This document shows positions 16,804 to 25,680 of a DNA stretch of 64,000 bases, piece by piece. The notes below the pieces were generated by a model. That model had not been told where the DNA came from, ran no database searches, and was given only the letters and a program-made list of their open reading frames with translations. The translations under genes and the position numbers were made by a program. Within the stretch, counting starts at the first letter, position 1; each line of letters begins with the position of its first letter. The stretch comes from Arthrobacter sp. B1I2. GTDB taxonomy: Bacteria > Actinomycetota > Actinomycetes > Actinomycetales > Micrococcaceae. The stretch covers positions 1,426,001 through 1,490,000 of the forward strand of contig NZ_JAUSYC010000001.1 in assembly GCF_030816485.1 (NCBI RefSeq), in the 5' to 3' direction.

Positions 16804-16871
16804 GATGGTCTCTCTTCTTTGAAAGTTTTATGGAATGTGCGACGGCGGATGGCTGGCTTGGGTGCCGGAGC

Positions 16872-18410
16872 CTACCCTTCGTTGGCGGCGGAGGTTTCGA
16901 TGCTGCCGAACTTGGGGGTGTGGACGGTGCCGAGGGTGATGTGCACGGCCTGCTGGTCTGTGTAGAAGTCGATGGAGCGGTAGCCGCCTTCGTGGCCCAG
17001 GCCGGAGGCTTTGACGCCGCCGAACGGGGTGCGGAGGTCGCGGACGTTGTGGCTGTTCAGCCACACCATGCCGGCCTCAACGTTCTGGGAGAAGTTGTGC
17101 GCGCGGGTCAGGTTCTGGGTCCAGATGTAGGCGGCCAGACCGTATTTGGTGTTGTTAGCCAGGGCGAGGGCTTCGTCGTCGTTCTCGAACGGGGTGATGG
17201 CCACCACGGGTCCGAAGATTTCCTCCTGGAAGATCCGGGCATCAGGGGCGACGTCGGCGAACACCGTGGGTGCGATGTAGTTGCCTTCGGGCAGGTGGCC
17301 GGGGCGGCCGCCGCCGGCCAGCAGCCGGCCTTCGGACTTGCCGATCTCCACGTAGGAGGCCACCTTTTCGTAGTGCTCCGGGTGGACCAGGGCCCCCACC
17401 TGGGTCTTGGGATCGTGGGGATCGCCTACCACGATGTTCTTGGCCCGGGCGGCGTACTTCTCGCAGAATTCGTCGTAGATGGCGCGTTCAACGAGGATGC
17501 GGGAACCTGCGGTGCAGCGTTCGCCGTTGAGCGAGAAGACGCCGAACAGGGCGGAGTCGATGGCGGCGTCCAGGTCCGCGTCCGCGAACACAACGCAGGG
17601 GGACTTGCCGCCGAGTTCCATGGACAGGCCCTTGAGGTTGGCGGCGGCGTTGCGGAAGATCGTCTGGCCGGTGGTGGTTTCGCCGGTGAAGGAGATCAGC
17701 GGGACGTCCGGGTGCTTCACGAGTGCGTCGCCGGCTTCCTCGCCCAGGCCGTTGACCAGGTTGAAGACGCCGTCGGGAAGGCCGGCGTCCTTGAAGATGG
17801 TGGCCCAGAGCGAGGCGGAGAGCGGGGTGAACTCGGCCGGCTTGAGGACAACGGTGTTGCCGGTTGCCAGGGCCGGGGCGAGCTTCCAGGACTCGAGCAT
17901 GAACGGGGTGTTCCACGGAGTGATCAGGCCGGCAACGCCAATCGGCTTGCGGTTCACGTAGTTGATCTGCGAACCCGGGACCTTCATGGCGTCATCGAAC
18001 TGCGCCACGATCAGGTCCGCGAAGAACCGGAAGTTCTCCGCTGCGCGGAGGGCCTGGCCTTTGGCCTGGGTGATCGGGAGGCCGGTGTCGAAGGTTTCGA
18101 GTTCGGCGAGCCGGGCTTCCTGCGCCTCCACGGCGTCTGCGATCTTGTTAAGAATGCGGGCGCGTTCGCGGGGCTTCATCCTGGGCCAGGGGCCGTTGGT
18201 GAATGCTTCACGGGCGGCGGCGACGGCCAGGTCAATGTCCTCCTTCTGGCCTGCCGCGGCGGTGGCGTAATTCCGGTTGGACACCGGATCCAGGACGTCG
18301 AAGGTCCTGCCGGAGACCGAGTCCACGAACTTGCCGTTGATGTAATGCTGGATGTGGGTGGGCAGGTCTTCGGGAACGTAGTGCTTGCTGGTTTCTACTG
18401 AGGTCGTCAT
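16872..18410 (-). CDS. hpaE: 5-carboxymethyl-2-hydroxymuconate-semialdehyde dehydrogenase
   Basis: NAD-dependent oxidation of the ring-cleavage product CHMS to the tricarboxylic acid. The 512-residue ALDH has ITPWNTPFMLESWKLAPALA, GETTTGQTI, MELGGKSPCVVFADADLD, the nucleophile Cys299 in LNGERCTAGSRILVER, and EEIFGPVVAI. The ERCTAGSR sequence and the operon order (next to hpaD and the FAH protein) fit HpaE better than generic ALDHs. It starts 30 bases after the GntR gene. Confidence 0.93.
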   Translation of the reverse strand: MTTSVETSKHYVPEDLPTHIQHYINGKFVDSVSGRTFDVLDPVSNRNYATAAAGQKEDIDLAVAAAREAFTNGPWPRMKPRERARILNKIADAVEAQEARLAELETFDTGLPITQAKGQALRAAENFRFFADLIVAQFDDAMKVPGSQINYVNRKPIGVAGLITPWNTPFMLESWKLAPALATGNTVVLKPAEFTPLSASLWATIFKDAGLPDGVFNLVNGLGEEAGDALVKHPDVPLISFTGETTTGQTIFRNAAANLKGLSMELGGKSPCVVFADADLDAAIDSALFGVFSLNGERCTAGSRILVERAIYDEFCEKYAARAKNIVVGDPHDPKTQVGALVHPEHYEKVASYVEIGKSEGRLLAGGGRPGHLPEGNYIAPTVFADVAPDARIFQEEIFGPVVAITPFENDDEALALANNTKYGLAAYIWTQNLTRAHNFSQNVEAGMVWLNSHNVRDLRTPFGGVKASGLGHEGGYRSIDFYTDQQAVHITLGTVHTPKFGSIETSAANEG

Positions 18411-18440
18411 CGTTGAAGTCCTTACTGTGGTCTGTGCGTA

Positions 18441-19115
18441 CTAGTTGGTTTGGGCGAGGTAGGCATCCAAAGTCGCGGTTCGATGCTGGCGGGCTGCCTT
18501 TTCAATGTCTTCCGCGTCGGCTCCGGTTTCGATGAGCTTCAGCAGGTTTTCGTGTTCCTCCACGGAGTCGTGGGCGCGGCCGGGGACGAAGCGGAAGGTG
18601 GAGGACCGGAGCGAGGCAAGCCGGTTCCAGCCGCGGTGGACCAGGTCCAGGATGTGGGGGTTGGGGCAGTGCTCGAACAGGACGCTGTGGAAGTCCTGGT
18701 TGAGCTGGGTGAAGCGGACGGGGTCAAAGTGGTCCAGGCACTCGCGCATCTGCTCGTTCACCGCGCGGGCCCGCGCAATTGCAGCCGGGTCGATCAACGG
18801 TGCGGACAGTGCCGTGGCGGCACCTTCCACGATGCTGAGCGTCTGCATGGTGTAGAGGTATTCGGTGGGGTCGATGCCGGCGACGGTGGCGCCGACGTTC
18901 CGTTCGAAGGTCACCAGCCCTTCCGCTTCGAGCCGCCGGATGGCCTCGCGCACGGGAACAACGCTGAACCCCAGGTCCTTGGCAATTGCGCCCAGGACCA
19001 GCCGGTAGCCGGGAGTGTAGCTGCCTTCCACGATGCGCGCCTTGACGGCCTGGTAGGCCTGCTGGGACTTGCTGCCGGGAGTGGCGGTGGCCTCGGTGAG
19101 GGCTGTTTCAGTCAT
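18441..19115 (-). CDS. GntR-family (FCD) regulator of the homoprotocatechuate operon
   Basis: A 224-residue regulator with an N-terminal winged helix (IVEGSYTPGYRLVLGAIAKD, PVREAIRRLEAEGLVTFERN) and an all-helical FCD ligand domain with its metal-site histidines (LNQDFHSVLFEH, SVEEHENLLKLIETG). It is embedded as the second gene of the operon and overlaps the end of the FAH-RraA gene by 8 bases, so it is made with the enzymes and is probably autoregulated. The GTATAC-type palindrome at 20596-20607 fits an FCD-GntR operator. Confidence 0.9.
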   Translation of the reverse strand: MTETALTEATATPGSKSQQAYQAVKARIVEGSYTPGYRLVLGAIAKDLGFSVVPVREAIRRLEAEGLVTFERNVGATVAGIDPTEYLYTMQTLSIVEGAATALSAPLIDPAAIARARAVNEQMRECLDHFDPVRFTQLNQDFHSVLFEHCPNPHILDLVHRGWNRLASLRSSTFRFVPGRAHDSVEEHENLLKLIETGADAEDIEKAARQHRTATLDAYLAQTN

Positions 19116-20571
19116 CAGCGCTGCCTTCCCATTCCTTGTACCGCGCCTGCCATTCGGAGTTCATGGGATAGAGGCCGTCCACGCTGTTGCCCTGTTTGAC
19201 CATCTCGAAGATGAAGGCTTCTTCCTTTTCCTGCTGGATGCAGTCCTCCACGAGTTCTTCGGCGATGGATGGCGGGATCACCAGGATGCCGTCGGAATCG
19301 GCCACGATGATGTCCCCGGGCTGCACGGTGGCTCCGCCGCAGGCGATGGTGATGTCCGTGTCCCAGGGGATGTGGCGGCGGCCCAGCACGGCGGGGTGCG
19401 GGTTGGCGAAGTAGGTGGGCATCTCAAGATCCGCCACGGCCGAGTGGTCACGGACCCCGCCGTCGGTGATGATGGCGGCCGCGCCGCGCACCTGGGCGCG
19501 CAGGGCCAGGATGTCGCCCACCGTGCCGGTGCCCTTTTCGCCGCGGGCTTCCATGACCAGGATTTCGCCCTCGTTGACGGAGTCGATGGCGCGTTTCTGG
19601 GCGTTGAATCCACCGCCGTGGGTCTTGAAGAGGTCCTCGCGGTTGGGAACGTAGCGCAGGGTCCGGGCCAGGCCCACCACGCGGCGGTCCGGGCGGGTGG
19701 CCTGCAGCCCGTCAATGCTGACGTTGTTGAGTCCGCGCTTGCGCATTTGGGAGGACAGGGTGGCGGTGGCGACAGACTCAAGCTTGGCCTTCAGCTCCGG
19801 AGACAAGGCAGGTCCGACGGCGGGAAGCCCCGCAGCTTCTCGGGAACCATAGGCCTCCTCCCGCTGCAGGTCGTCAACCTTGGGCCGGGCACCAAAGTCC
19901 GCGAACGCCGTCGTGCCTTCCTCAACCGTGGTGACCAGGCGCCCGGTGGAGAAGGTGCCGTCCACGGTGCCCACCTCAACTTCCAGGACGTCGCCCGGCG
20001 TGGCAACCGAAGCGCCGGCAGGGGTGCCGGTGAGGATGATGTCCCCCTCTTCGAGGGTGAGCAGCTGGGACAGGTCCGCCACCAGGCGGGCGAAGGGAAA
20101 GAGCAGGTCCTCAGTGGTGTCGTCCTGGACCAGGTTGCCGTTGTGCCAGGTGCGGATGCGGAGCTTGGAGGGGTCGACGGCGTCTGCCGGGATCAGTGCC
20201 GGACCAACAGGGGTGAAGCCGTCACCGCCCTTGGAGCGGAGGTTGGAGCCCTTGTCCGCCCAGCGCAGGTCGTACACGCCGAGATCGTTGCTGGCGGTAA
20301 CGGCGGAAACGTGGCTCCAGGCGTCCTCCATCGAAACCCGGCGTGCGGCCTTGCCGATCACCAGGGCAATTTCGCCCTCGAAGCCGAGCAGTTCGCAGCC
20401 GGCCGGACGCTCAACGGGGCTTCCGCTGGCTGCCAGGGAGCTGGAAGGCTTGAGGAAGTAGGACGGCTGGGCGGGAGTGCGGCCCCGCTGGGCGGCCCGG
20501 CTGGGGTAGTTGATGTGCACTGCGATCACCTTGCGTGCTGCTGCCAGGGTGTCGCCGTTGACCTGCTCCAA
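19108..20571 (-). CDS. hpaG: Fusion of fumarylacetoacetate-hydrolase-like (HpaG type) and RraA-like domains
   Basis: The N-terminal half (about residues 1-240) is an FAH-fold enzyme: YPSRAAQRGRTPAQPSYFLK, CELLGFEGEIALVIGKAARR, GDIILTGTPAGASVATPGD. It probably performs the HpaG decarboxylation or isomerisation step. The C-terminal half (about 265-487) matches RraA-like 4-hydroxy-4-methyl-2-oxoglutarate aldolase/oxaloacetate decarboxylase: GDILALRAQVRGAAAIITDG, GVRDHSAV, PTYFANPHPAV, VQPGDIIVADSDGILVIP. Enterobacterial HpaG has two FAH halves instead. I chose TTG 20571, preceded by GAGGAG. The longer frame to 20637 would read through an operator palindrome. It is the first gene of the operon. 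Confidence 0.85.
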   Translation of the reverse strand: MEQVNGDTLAAARKVIAVHINYPSRAAQRGRTPAQPSYFLKPSSSLAASGSPVERPAGCELLGFEGEIALVIGKAARRVSMEDAWSHVSAVTASNDLGVYDLRWADKGSNLRSKGGDGFTPVGPALIPADAVDPSKLRIRTWHNGNLVQDDTTEDLLFPFARLVADLSQLLTLEEGDIILTGTPAGASVATPGDVLEVEVGTVDGTFSTGRLVTTVEEGTTAFADFGARPKVDDLQREEAYGSREAAGLPAVGPALSPELKAKLESVATATLSSQMRKRGLNNVSIDGLQATRPDRRVVGLARTLRYVPNREDLFKTHGGGFNAQKRAIDSVNEGEILVMEARGEKGTGTVGDILALRAQVRGAAAIITDGGVRDHSAVADLEMPTYFANPHPAVLGRRHIPWDTDITIACGGATVQPGDIIVADSDGILVIPPSIAEELVEDCIQQEKEEAFIFEMVKQGNSVDGLYPMNSEWQARYKEWEGSADD

Positions 20572-20595
20572 AGCCTTCTCCTCATCAAGTACGAA

Positions 20596-20607
20596 ATCGT
20601 ATACGAT
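20596..20607. promoter_or_regulatory. Perfect palindromic operator before the homoprotocatechuate operon
   Basis: ATCGTATACGAT is a perfect 12-base palindrome, 25 bases upstream of the TTG start of the fusion gene. It fits FCD-type GntR sites, so the operon's own GntR is the likely binder. Confidence 0.65.
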
Positions 20608-20727
20608 CACTATCACCCATTCGGACCGCCCCGTCAACCCCCCGTTTCCCGGGCTCTTTGCAGGGCGACCGGTGGGTACTTGTCGCCCGCGTCACACCCG
20701 GCGTACAGTGGAAGCCAACCGAGTATT

Positions 20728-20762
20728 TTCGATTATCGAATCATCTGTTCTGATATAGAACA
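20728..20762. promoter_or_regulatory. Two TTC-N7-GAA inverted repeats in the divergent promoter region
   Basis: TTCGAT-T-ATCGAA (20728-20740) and TGTTCT-GATAT-AGAACA (20746-20762) both fit TTC-N7-GAA. Their centres are 20 bases apart, two helical turns. They precede the hydroxylase gene at 20807. The form differs from the GTATAC site, so a second regulator, perhaps IclR-type and not encoded in this window, may act here. Confidence 0.55.
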
Positions 20763-20806
20763 CACCTGAGGGCAGATGGTCAGCCACAACGAAGTGAGGA
20801 AATCCC

Positions 20807-22729
20807 GTGCAGTTCCACCACCACGGATACGTATCCGGTGACCCGCGCCTCCAGCCAGCGGCCGGCGTCGGCATCAACCGCCCCGAGGAGCTTCCGGAGG
20901 AAGTGGATGTACTCATCGTGGGCACCGGCCCGGCGGGCATGCTCGCGGCCGCCCAGCTCTCCCGCTTCCCAAACATCACCACCCGCATCATCGAACGCCG
21001 GCCGGGGAGGCTGGCGATCGGCCAGGCGGACGGGATCCAGGCGCGCAGCGTGGAGACCTTCCAGGCCTTTGGTTTCGCGGAGCGGATCATCGCCGAGGCG
21101 TACCGGATCACCGAGATGGCCTTCTGGAAGCCGGACCCCGCCAACCATGCCAACATCATCCGGACCGCCCGCGCCGTGGACGACGAAATGGGCATCAGCG
21201 AATTCCCGCACCTGATCGTCAACCAGGCCCGCGTGCTGGACTACTTCGCCGAGTACATGGCCAATGCGCCCACCCGGATGAAGCCTGACTACGGCTACGA
21301 CTTCCAGGGGCTCGAGGTCACCGACGGCGGCGACTACCCGAACAAGGTGCGGCTCGTCCACACATCCGGCCCCAAGGAGGGCCAGGAGCGCATTGTCCGC
21401 GCCAAGTACGTGGTGGGTGCCGACGGCGCGCGAAGCAAAGTGCGCCAGGCGATCGGCTGCACGCTGGCGGGCGACCAGGCCAACCACGCCTGGGGCGTCA
21501 TGGACGCGCTCGCCGTCACGGACTTCCCGGACATCCGCACCAAGTGCGCCATCCAGGGGGCCGAGGGCAGCATCCTGCTCATTCCCCGCGAGGGCGGGCA
21601 TCTGTTCCGCATGTATGTGGACCTGGGCGAAGTGGACCCCACCAGCCACCATGCAGTCCGGGACACCTCCATTGAGGAGATCATCGCCAAGGCCAATGCA
21701 ATCCTCCACCCCTACACGCTGGACGTGCGCAACATCGCGTGGCACAGCGTGTACGAGGTGGGCCACCGGCTCACGGACAGGTTCGACGACGTCCTGCCGG
21801 GGGACCGGGGAACACGCGCCCCGCGGGTGTTCATCACCGGCGACGCCTGCCACACCCACAGCGCCAAGGCCGGCCAGGGCATGAACGTCTCCATGCAGGA
21901 CGGGTTCAACCTCGCCTGGAAGCTGGGACACGTCCTGGAGGGCCGCAGCCCGGAAAGCCTGCTGAGCACCTACTCTGAGGAGCGGCAGGTGGTGGCCAAG
22001 AACCTGATCGACTTCGACAAGGAGTGGTCCACCATGATGGCCAAGAAGCCCGAGGAGTTCGAGCACCCCTCCGACCTCGAGGACTTCTACGTGCAGACTG
22101 CCGAGTTCCCGGCCGGCTTCATGACCCAGTACGCGCCGTCCCTAATTGTTGGCAGCAGCGACCATCAGGACCTCGCCACCGGCTTCCCCGTGGGCAAACG
22201 CTTCAAGTCGGCACCCGTGGTCCGCGTGGGGGACACCAACCCCATCCACCTGGGCCACCACGCCACCGCTGACGGGCGCTGGCGGATCTACGTCTTCGCC
22301 GACGCCGCACCGGCCGGTGCGCACTCAGCTGTGGCGGACTTCGCCGAGTGGGTCGCGACGGCGCCTGACTCGCCGCTTGCCGCCACGCCGTCGGACGCTG
22401 ATCCCGATGCCTGGTTCGACGTGAAGGTCATCTACCAGCAGCCGCACACCGCCGTCGACATCAACGCCGTGCCGGCCGTCTTCAAGCCGCAGGTGGGCCC
22501 ATTCAAGCTGACGGACTACGAAAAGGTGTACGCCTCGGATCCCAAGGCGGACATTTTCGACCTGCGCGGACTGGACCGAAACGGCGTTGTGGTGGTGGTC
22601 CGCCCCGACCAGTACGTGGCGAACGTCCTGCCGCTGACGGCCACGGGTGAGCTCGGCGCCTTCTTTGCGCCGCTGCTGAAGGCGGCACCTTCGGCGCCGC
22701 GTCAGGCCGTGGCTGCAACCGCCCGGTAG
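20807..22729 (+). CDS. FAD-dependent aromatic hydroxylase (3-hydroxybenzoate 4-monooxygenase / phenol 2-monooxygenase type)
   Basis: Single-component flavin monooxygenase that hydroxylates a phenol to a catechol with NAD(P)H and O2. The 640-residue protein has the FAD site DVLIVGTGPAGMLAAAQLS, the RSKVRQAIG region after GADGA, the second FAD motif FITGDACHTHSAKAGQGMN, and a C-terminal thioredoxin-like dimerisation domain (about residues 450-630), as in phenol hydroxylase and MobA. It is divergent from the homoprotocatechuate operon, with shared operator DNA. Hydroxylation of 3- or 4-hydroxyphenylacetate is therefore the obvious proposal, since no HpaBC is present. The gene end overlaps the convergent pheA by 28 bases. 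Confidence 0.88.
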   Translation: MQFHHHGYVSGDPRLQPAAGVGINRPEELPEEVDVLIVGTGPAGMLAAAQLSRFPNITTRIIERRPGRLAIGQADGIQARSVETFQAFGFAERIIAEAYRITEMAFWKPDPANHANIIRTARAVDDEMGISEFPHLIVNQARVLDYFAEYMANAPTRMKPDYGYDFQGLEVTDGGDYPNKVRLVHTSGPKEGQERIVRAKYVVGADGARSKVRQAIGCTLAGDQANHAWGVMDALAVTDFPDIRTKCAIQGAEGSILLIPREGGHLFRMYVDLGEVDPTSHHAVRDTSIEEIIAKANAILHPYTLDVRNIAWHSVYEVGHRLTDRFDDVLPGDRGTRAPRVFITGDACHTHSAKAGQGMNVSMQDGFNLAWKLGHVLEGRSPESLLSTYSEERQVVAKNLIDFDKEWSTMMAKKPEEFEHPSDLEDFYVQTAEFPAGFMTQYAPSLIVGSSDHQDLATGFPVGKRFKSAPVVRVGDTNPIHLGHHATADGRWRIYVFADAAPAGAHSAVADFAEWVATAPDSPLAATPSDADPDAWFDVKVIYQQPHTAVDINAVPAVFKPQVGPFKLTDYEKVYASDPKADIFDLRGLDRNGVVVVVRPDQYVANVLPLTATGELGAFFAPLLKAAPSAPRQAVAATAR

Positions 22730-23556
22730 TCCGCCGCCGGGTACACGCCGAGGATCCGCACTTCCGTGGTGAAGAAGTCCAGTTCCTCGAGGGCCAGCTT
22801 CAGCGGCAGGTCCTCGGGGTGGCCTTCGACGTCGGCCATGAACATGGTGGCGGCGAACTCGTTGCCCACCATGTAGCTCTCCAGCCGCGTCATGTTCACG
22901 CCGTTGGTGGCAAAGCCGCCCAGCGCCTTGTACAGCGCGGAGGGGACGTTGCGGACGCGGAACACAAAGCTGGTGACTGCCGGTCCGGGAAGATCCTTCC
23001 GGGCCGGCAGAGCCGTTTCCCGGGCAAGGACCACAAAACGCGTTGTGTTGGAGGGGTCATCCTCCACGCGGGAAGCCAGCACCTCGAGGCCGTAAATCTG
23101 CGCTGCGAGAGGAGGAGCCAGGGAGAGCTTGCGGGGATCGTTCCACTCGGCCACTTCCCGGGCGGAGCCCGCCGTGTCGCCCGCGATCACCGGCTTGAGG
23201 CCGTGCCCGCGGATCAGGTTCCGGCACTGGCCCAGGGCGTGGATGTGGCTGTGGACCTCCGTGGCGCCCTCAATGGTGCTGCCCGGGATGCCCAGCAGGT
23301 CGAAGTGGATGGGCAGGAAGTATTCGCCCACGATCTGCAGGTTGGACTGCGGGAGCAGGATGTGGATGTCCGCCACCCGGCCGGCAATGGAGTTCTCGAT
23401 GGGAATCATGGCCAGGTCCGCTTCGCCGCTGGTTACCAGCTCGAAGGCATCCTCAAAACTGGCGCACGGGACGCTTTCCATGTCCGGGAACATCTGCTGA
23501 CACGCGATATTGGAGTTGGCGCCGGGCTCACCCTGGTACGCAATCTTGGAGGCCAT
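22702..23556 (-). CDS. pheA: Prephenate dehydratase
   Basis: Converts prephenate to phenylpyruvate in phenylalanine synthesis. The 284-residue protein begins KIAYQGEPGANSNIA. It carries the periplasmic-binding-like catalytic domain (MIPIENSIAGRVADIHILL, then SNTTRFVVLAR with the essential TRF) and a C-terminal ACT domain from about residue 195 (PSALYKALGGFATNGVNMTR). The usual ESRP phenylalanine-sensing motif reads ESYM here. That is common in one branch of the family and may alter feedback inhibition. No aro genes adjoin it. Its place between catabolic genes looks incidental. Confidence 0.92.
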   Translation of the reverse strand: MASKIAYQGEPGANSNIACQQMFPDMESVPCASFEDAFELVTSGEADLAMIPIENSIAGRVADIHILLPQSNLQIVGEYFLPIHFDLLGIPGSTIEGATEVHSHIHALGQCRNLIRGHGLKPVIAGDTAGSAREVAEWNDPRKLSLAPPLAAQIYGLEVLASRVEDDPSNTTRFVVLARETALPARKDLPGPAVTSFVFRVRNVPSALYKALGGFATNGVNMTRLESYMVGNEFAATMFMADVEGHPEDLPLKLALEELDFFTTEVRILGVYPAADYRAVAATA

Positions 23557-23608
23557 GATCCGTATGCTTTCACGCCCCCGGGCCCGTTGGGAAAACGGGC
23601 CCGCGATG

Positions 23609-25522
23609 CTACGTGGGGGTGACGCGCAGCCAGAGGTATTGCCGGGGGAGCAGCGTCACGCCCTCGTCCAGTTGCATGGCTGCCTCGGAGAGAAGGTCGA
23701 CGGCGGCCGGAGCGAAACCGCCGAAGGTTTCCGCGGGCAGGGTCTGGGCCAAGTCGCTGAAATTGGCGAGGGCAAGGACAGTGCCGGCGCCCTCCACATC
23801 GCCCGGGCGCTGGTAGCCGAGCACCGAGCGGTTGTTCGTGCCGAAATCGACCAGCGTGGTTCCGGCAAGTTCGGGAGTACTTGACCGGACCTCGATCATC
23901 CGCTTCAGCCCGGCGTAGACGGCGCCTTCCGGCGCGGCGGGGTCCTCACGCCGGGCGTACTGCTCTTCCGGGAAGGGCGGCCGGTGCACCCAGCGGCTGT
24001 CCTCCTCATGGCCCGGCTCGGACGCGTAGGAGTAGTCGTTGACCTGGCCCACCTCGTCGCCCAGGTACAGCAGCGGGATGCCGCCGGTGCTGAGCGGCAC
24101 TGAATGGGCCAGGAGGATCCGTTCCACCGCCTCGGCCGGGTCAACCTCCATCCCGCACAGCGACGCCGTCGTACCGGAAATCCGGCAGTCACCTGTCTTG
24201 GGGTTGTCCTGGAAGGGGACGCCGCGGGCAAAACTTCCGGGGAACCGGTTGACGTAGAAGGAGTTCAGGAAGCGGCGGTGGTCAAAGCCGTTGATGCCCA
24301 GCTCGGCGGCGTCCTCGTCCGCGAAGGTCCAGCCGATGTCGTCATGGCTGCGGACGTAGTTCACCCACGCGGTGCCGTCAGGAATGTTGTGCCTGCGTTC
24401 CAGCGCCTGTGCCAGGAGGGAAACGTCCCTGGTGGCCAGGGACTCCCAGATCAGGGCCATCTGCAGGGGGTTGTAGGACAGCTGGCATTCGGCGGGGTCG
24501 ATGTAGAGCGCCACCTCGTCCGGGTGCACGATCGCCTCGGACTTGAACAGCAGCGACGGTGCCGACAGCCGGCAGACCGCGTTGAAGGCCCGGAGCAGCG
24601 TGTGCGCCTGGGGGAGGTTCTCGCAGGGCGTGCCCAACTGCTTCCAGATGAACGCCACGGCGTCCATGCGCAGGATATCCACGCCCTGGTTGGCCAGGAA
24701 CAGCATTTCACCCGCCATGGCCCGGAAAACCTCCGGGTTGGAGTAGTTCAGGTCCCACTGGTACGTGTGGAACGTGGCCCAGACCCACCGGCCGTCCTCC
24801 ATCTGGATGAAGGACCCCGAGTGGTTCTCCGGGAAGATCTCGCGCACGTTCGCCTCAAAGGCGTCCGGCATGGTCCGGTCCGGGAAGATCCAGTAGTAAT
24901 CGCTGTATTCCGGGTCGCCGGCGGCTGCCTTGCGGGCCCACTCGTGCTCGTCGGAGGTGTGGTTGAAGATGAAGTCCACCACCAGGCTGATCCCGTTGCT
25001 CCGCAGTTCGGCGGCGAGGGAGCGCAGCTGCTCCATGGTGCCCAGTTTCGGATTGACCTCCCGGTAGCTGGAAACCGCGTAGCCGCCGTCCGAGTGCGGT
25101 TCGGGGGCGAGGAACAGGGGCATCAGGTGCAGGTAAGTGAGGCCCAGTTCCTTGAAATAGGGAATGCGGGCGCGCACTCCCTCCAGGCTTTCGGCATAGC
25201 GGTCCACGTAACAGACGCCGCCGAGCATCCGGTTGGATTGGAACCAGTCCGGCGCCTCCTCGCGTTCGGCGTCCAGCGCCTTCAGCTCGGGGGAGCGCTC
25301 CTGCCATGACCGTGCACTTTGGACCACCAAAGCGGACAGCTGGTCCAGCCAGTCCTGCCTGGCGCCGTAGAGCGAGTGGAAGAGGCTGCGGAGCGTGGGA
25401 AAGTGCTCGTCCAGCCGCCGGTCAAACTCCGGATCCGGGCGCAGGCCACGGCCCCGTTCCCGCGCCACGACTGACAGCACGTACCGGCGCGCTTCTTCGT
25501 CCTCGTTAACGGTTTCCTGCAT
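23609..25522 (-). CDS. Amylosucrase (GH13 glucosyltransferase)
   Basis: Makes alpha-1,4-glucan from sucrose, releasing fructose. It has 637 residues, the usual amylosucrase length, with the typical helical N-terminal domain. The barrel holds GH13 motifs DFIFNHTSDEHEWA, ILRMDAVAFIWKQLG (nucleophile Asp), LLFKSEAIVHPDE (acid/base Glu) and YVRSHDDIGWTF. PLFLAPEPHSDGGYAVSSYR supports sucrose or trehalulose-type enzymes over ordinary amylases. Amylosucrase is known from Arthrobacter chlorophenolicus. Sucrose hydrolase is the main alternative. No signal peptide is visible, so it acts in the cytoplasm. Confidence 0.88.
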   Translation of the reverse strand: MQETVNEDEEARRYVLSVVARERGRGLRPDPEFDRRLDEHFPTLRSLFHSLYGARQDWLDQLSALVVQSARSWQERSPELKALDAEREEAPDWFQSNRMLGGVCYVDRYAESLEGVRARIPYFKELGLTYLHLMPLFLAPEPHSDGGYAVSSYREVNPKLGTMEQLRSLAAELRSNGISLVVDFIFNHTSDEHEWARKAAAGDPEYSDYYWIFPDRTMPDAFEANVREIFPENHSGSFIQMEDGRWVWATFHTYQWDLNYSNPEVFRAMAGEMLFLANQGVDILRMDAVAFIWKQLGTPCENLPQAHTLLRAFNAVCRLSAPSLLFKSEAIVHPDEVALYIDPAECQLSYNPLQMALIWESLATRDVSLLAQALERRHNIPDGTAWVNYVRSHDDIGWTFADEDAAELGINGFDHRRFLNSFYVNRFPGSFARGVPFQDNPKTGDCRISGTTASLCGMEVDPAEAVERILLAHSVPLSTGGIPLLYLGDEVGQVNDYSYASEPGHEEDSRWVHRPPFPEEQYARREDPAAPEGAVYAGLKRMIEVRSSTPELAGTTLVDFGTNNRSVLGYQRPGDVEGAGTVLALANFSDLAQTLPAETFGGFAPAAVDLLSEAAMQLDEGVTLLPRQYLWLRVTPT

Positions 25523-25680
25523 GTGACCGGACCCTTCCGCACTTCCGCCGGACGTCCCGGCCGCGCACCTCTACGGAAGTATTCCACGCCACTGCAGGGC
25601 GTCCGACGGCGGCGCGATAGTTCCGCCCAACCACTGCCTTTAGGCTTTAGGTACCAAAGATCAACGAAGATTGGACACAC

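Noticed and set aside
20572..20637. Upstream extension of the FAH-RraA protein
   Set aside because: It would translate the operator palindrome, and the ribosome site GAGGAG points to TTG 20571.
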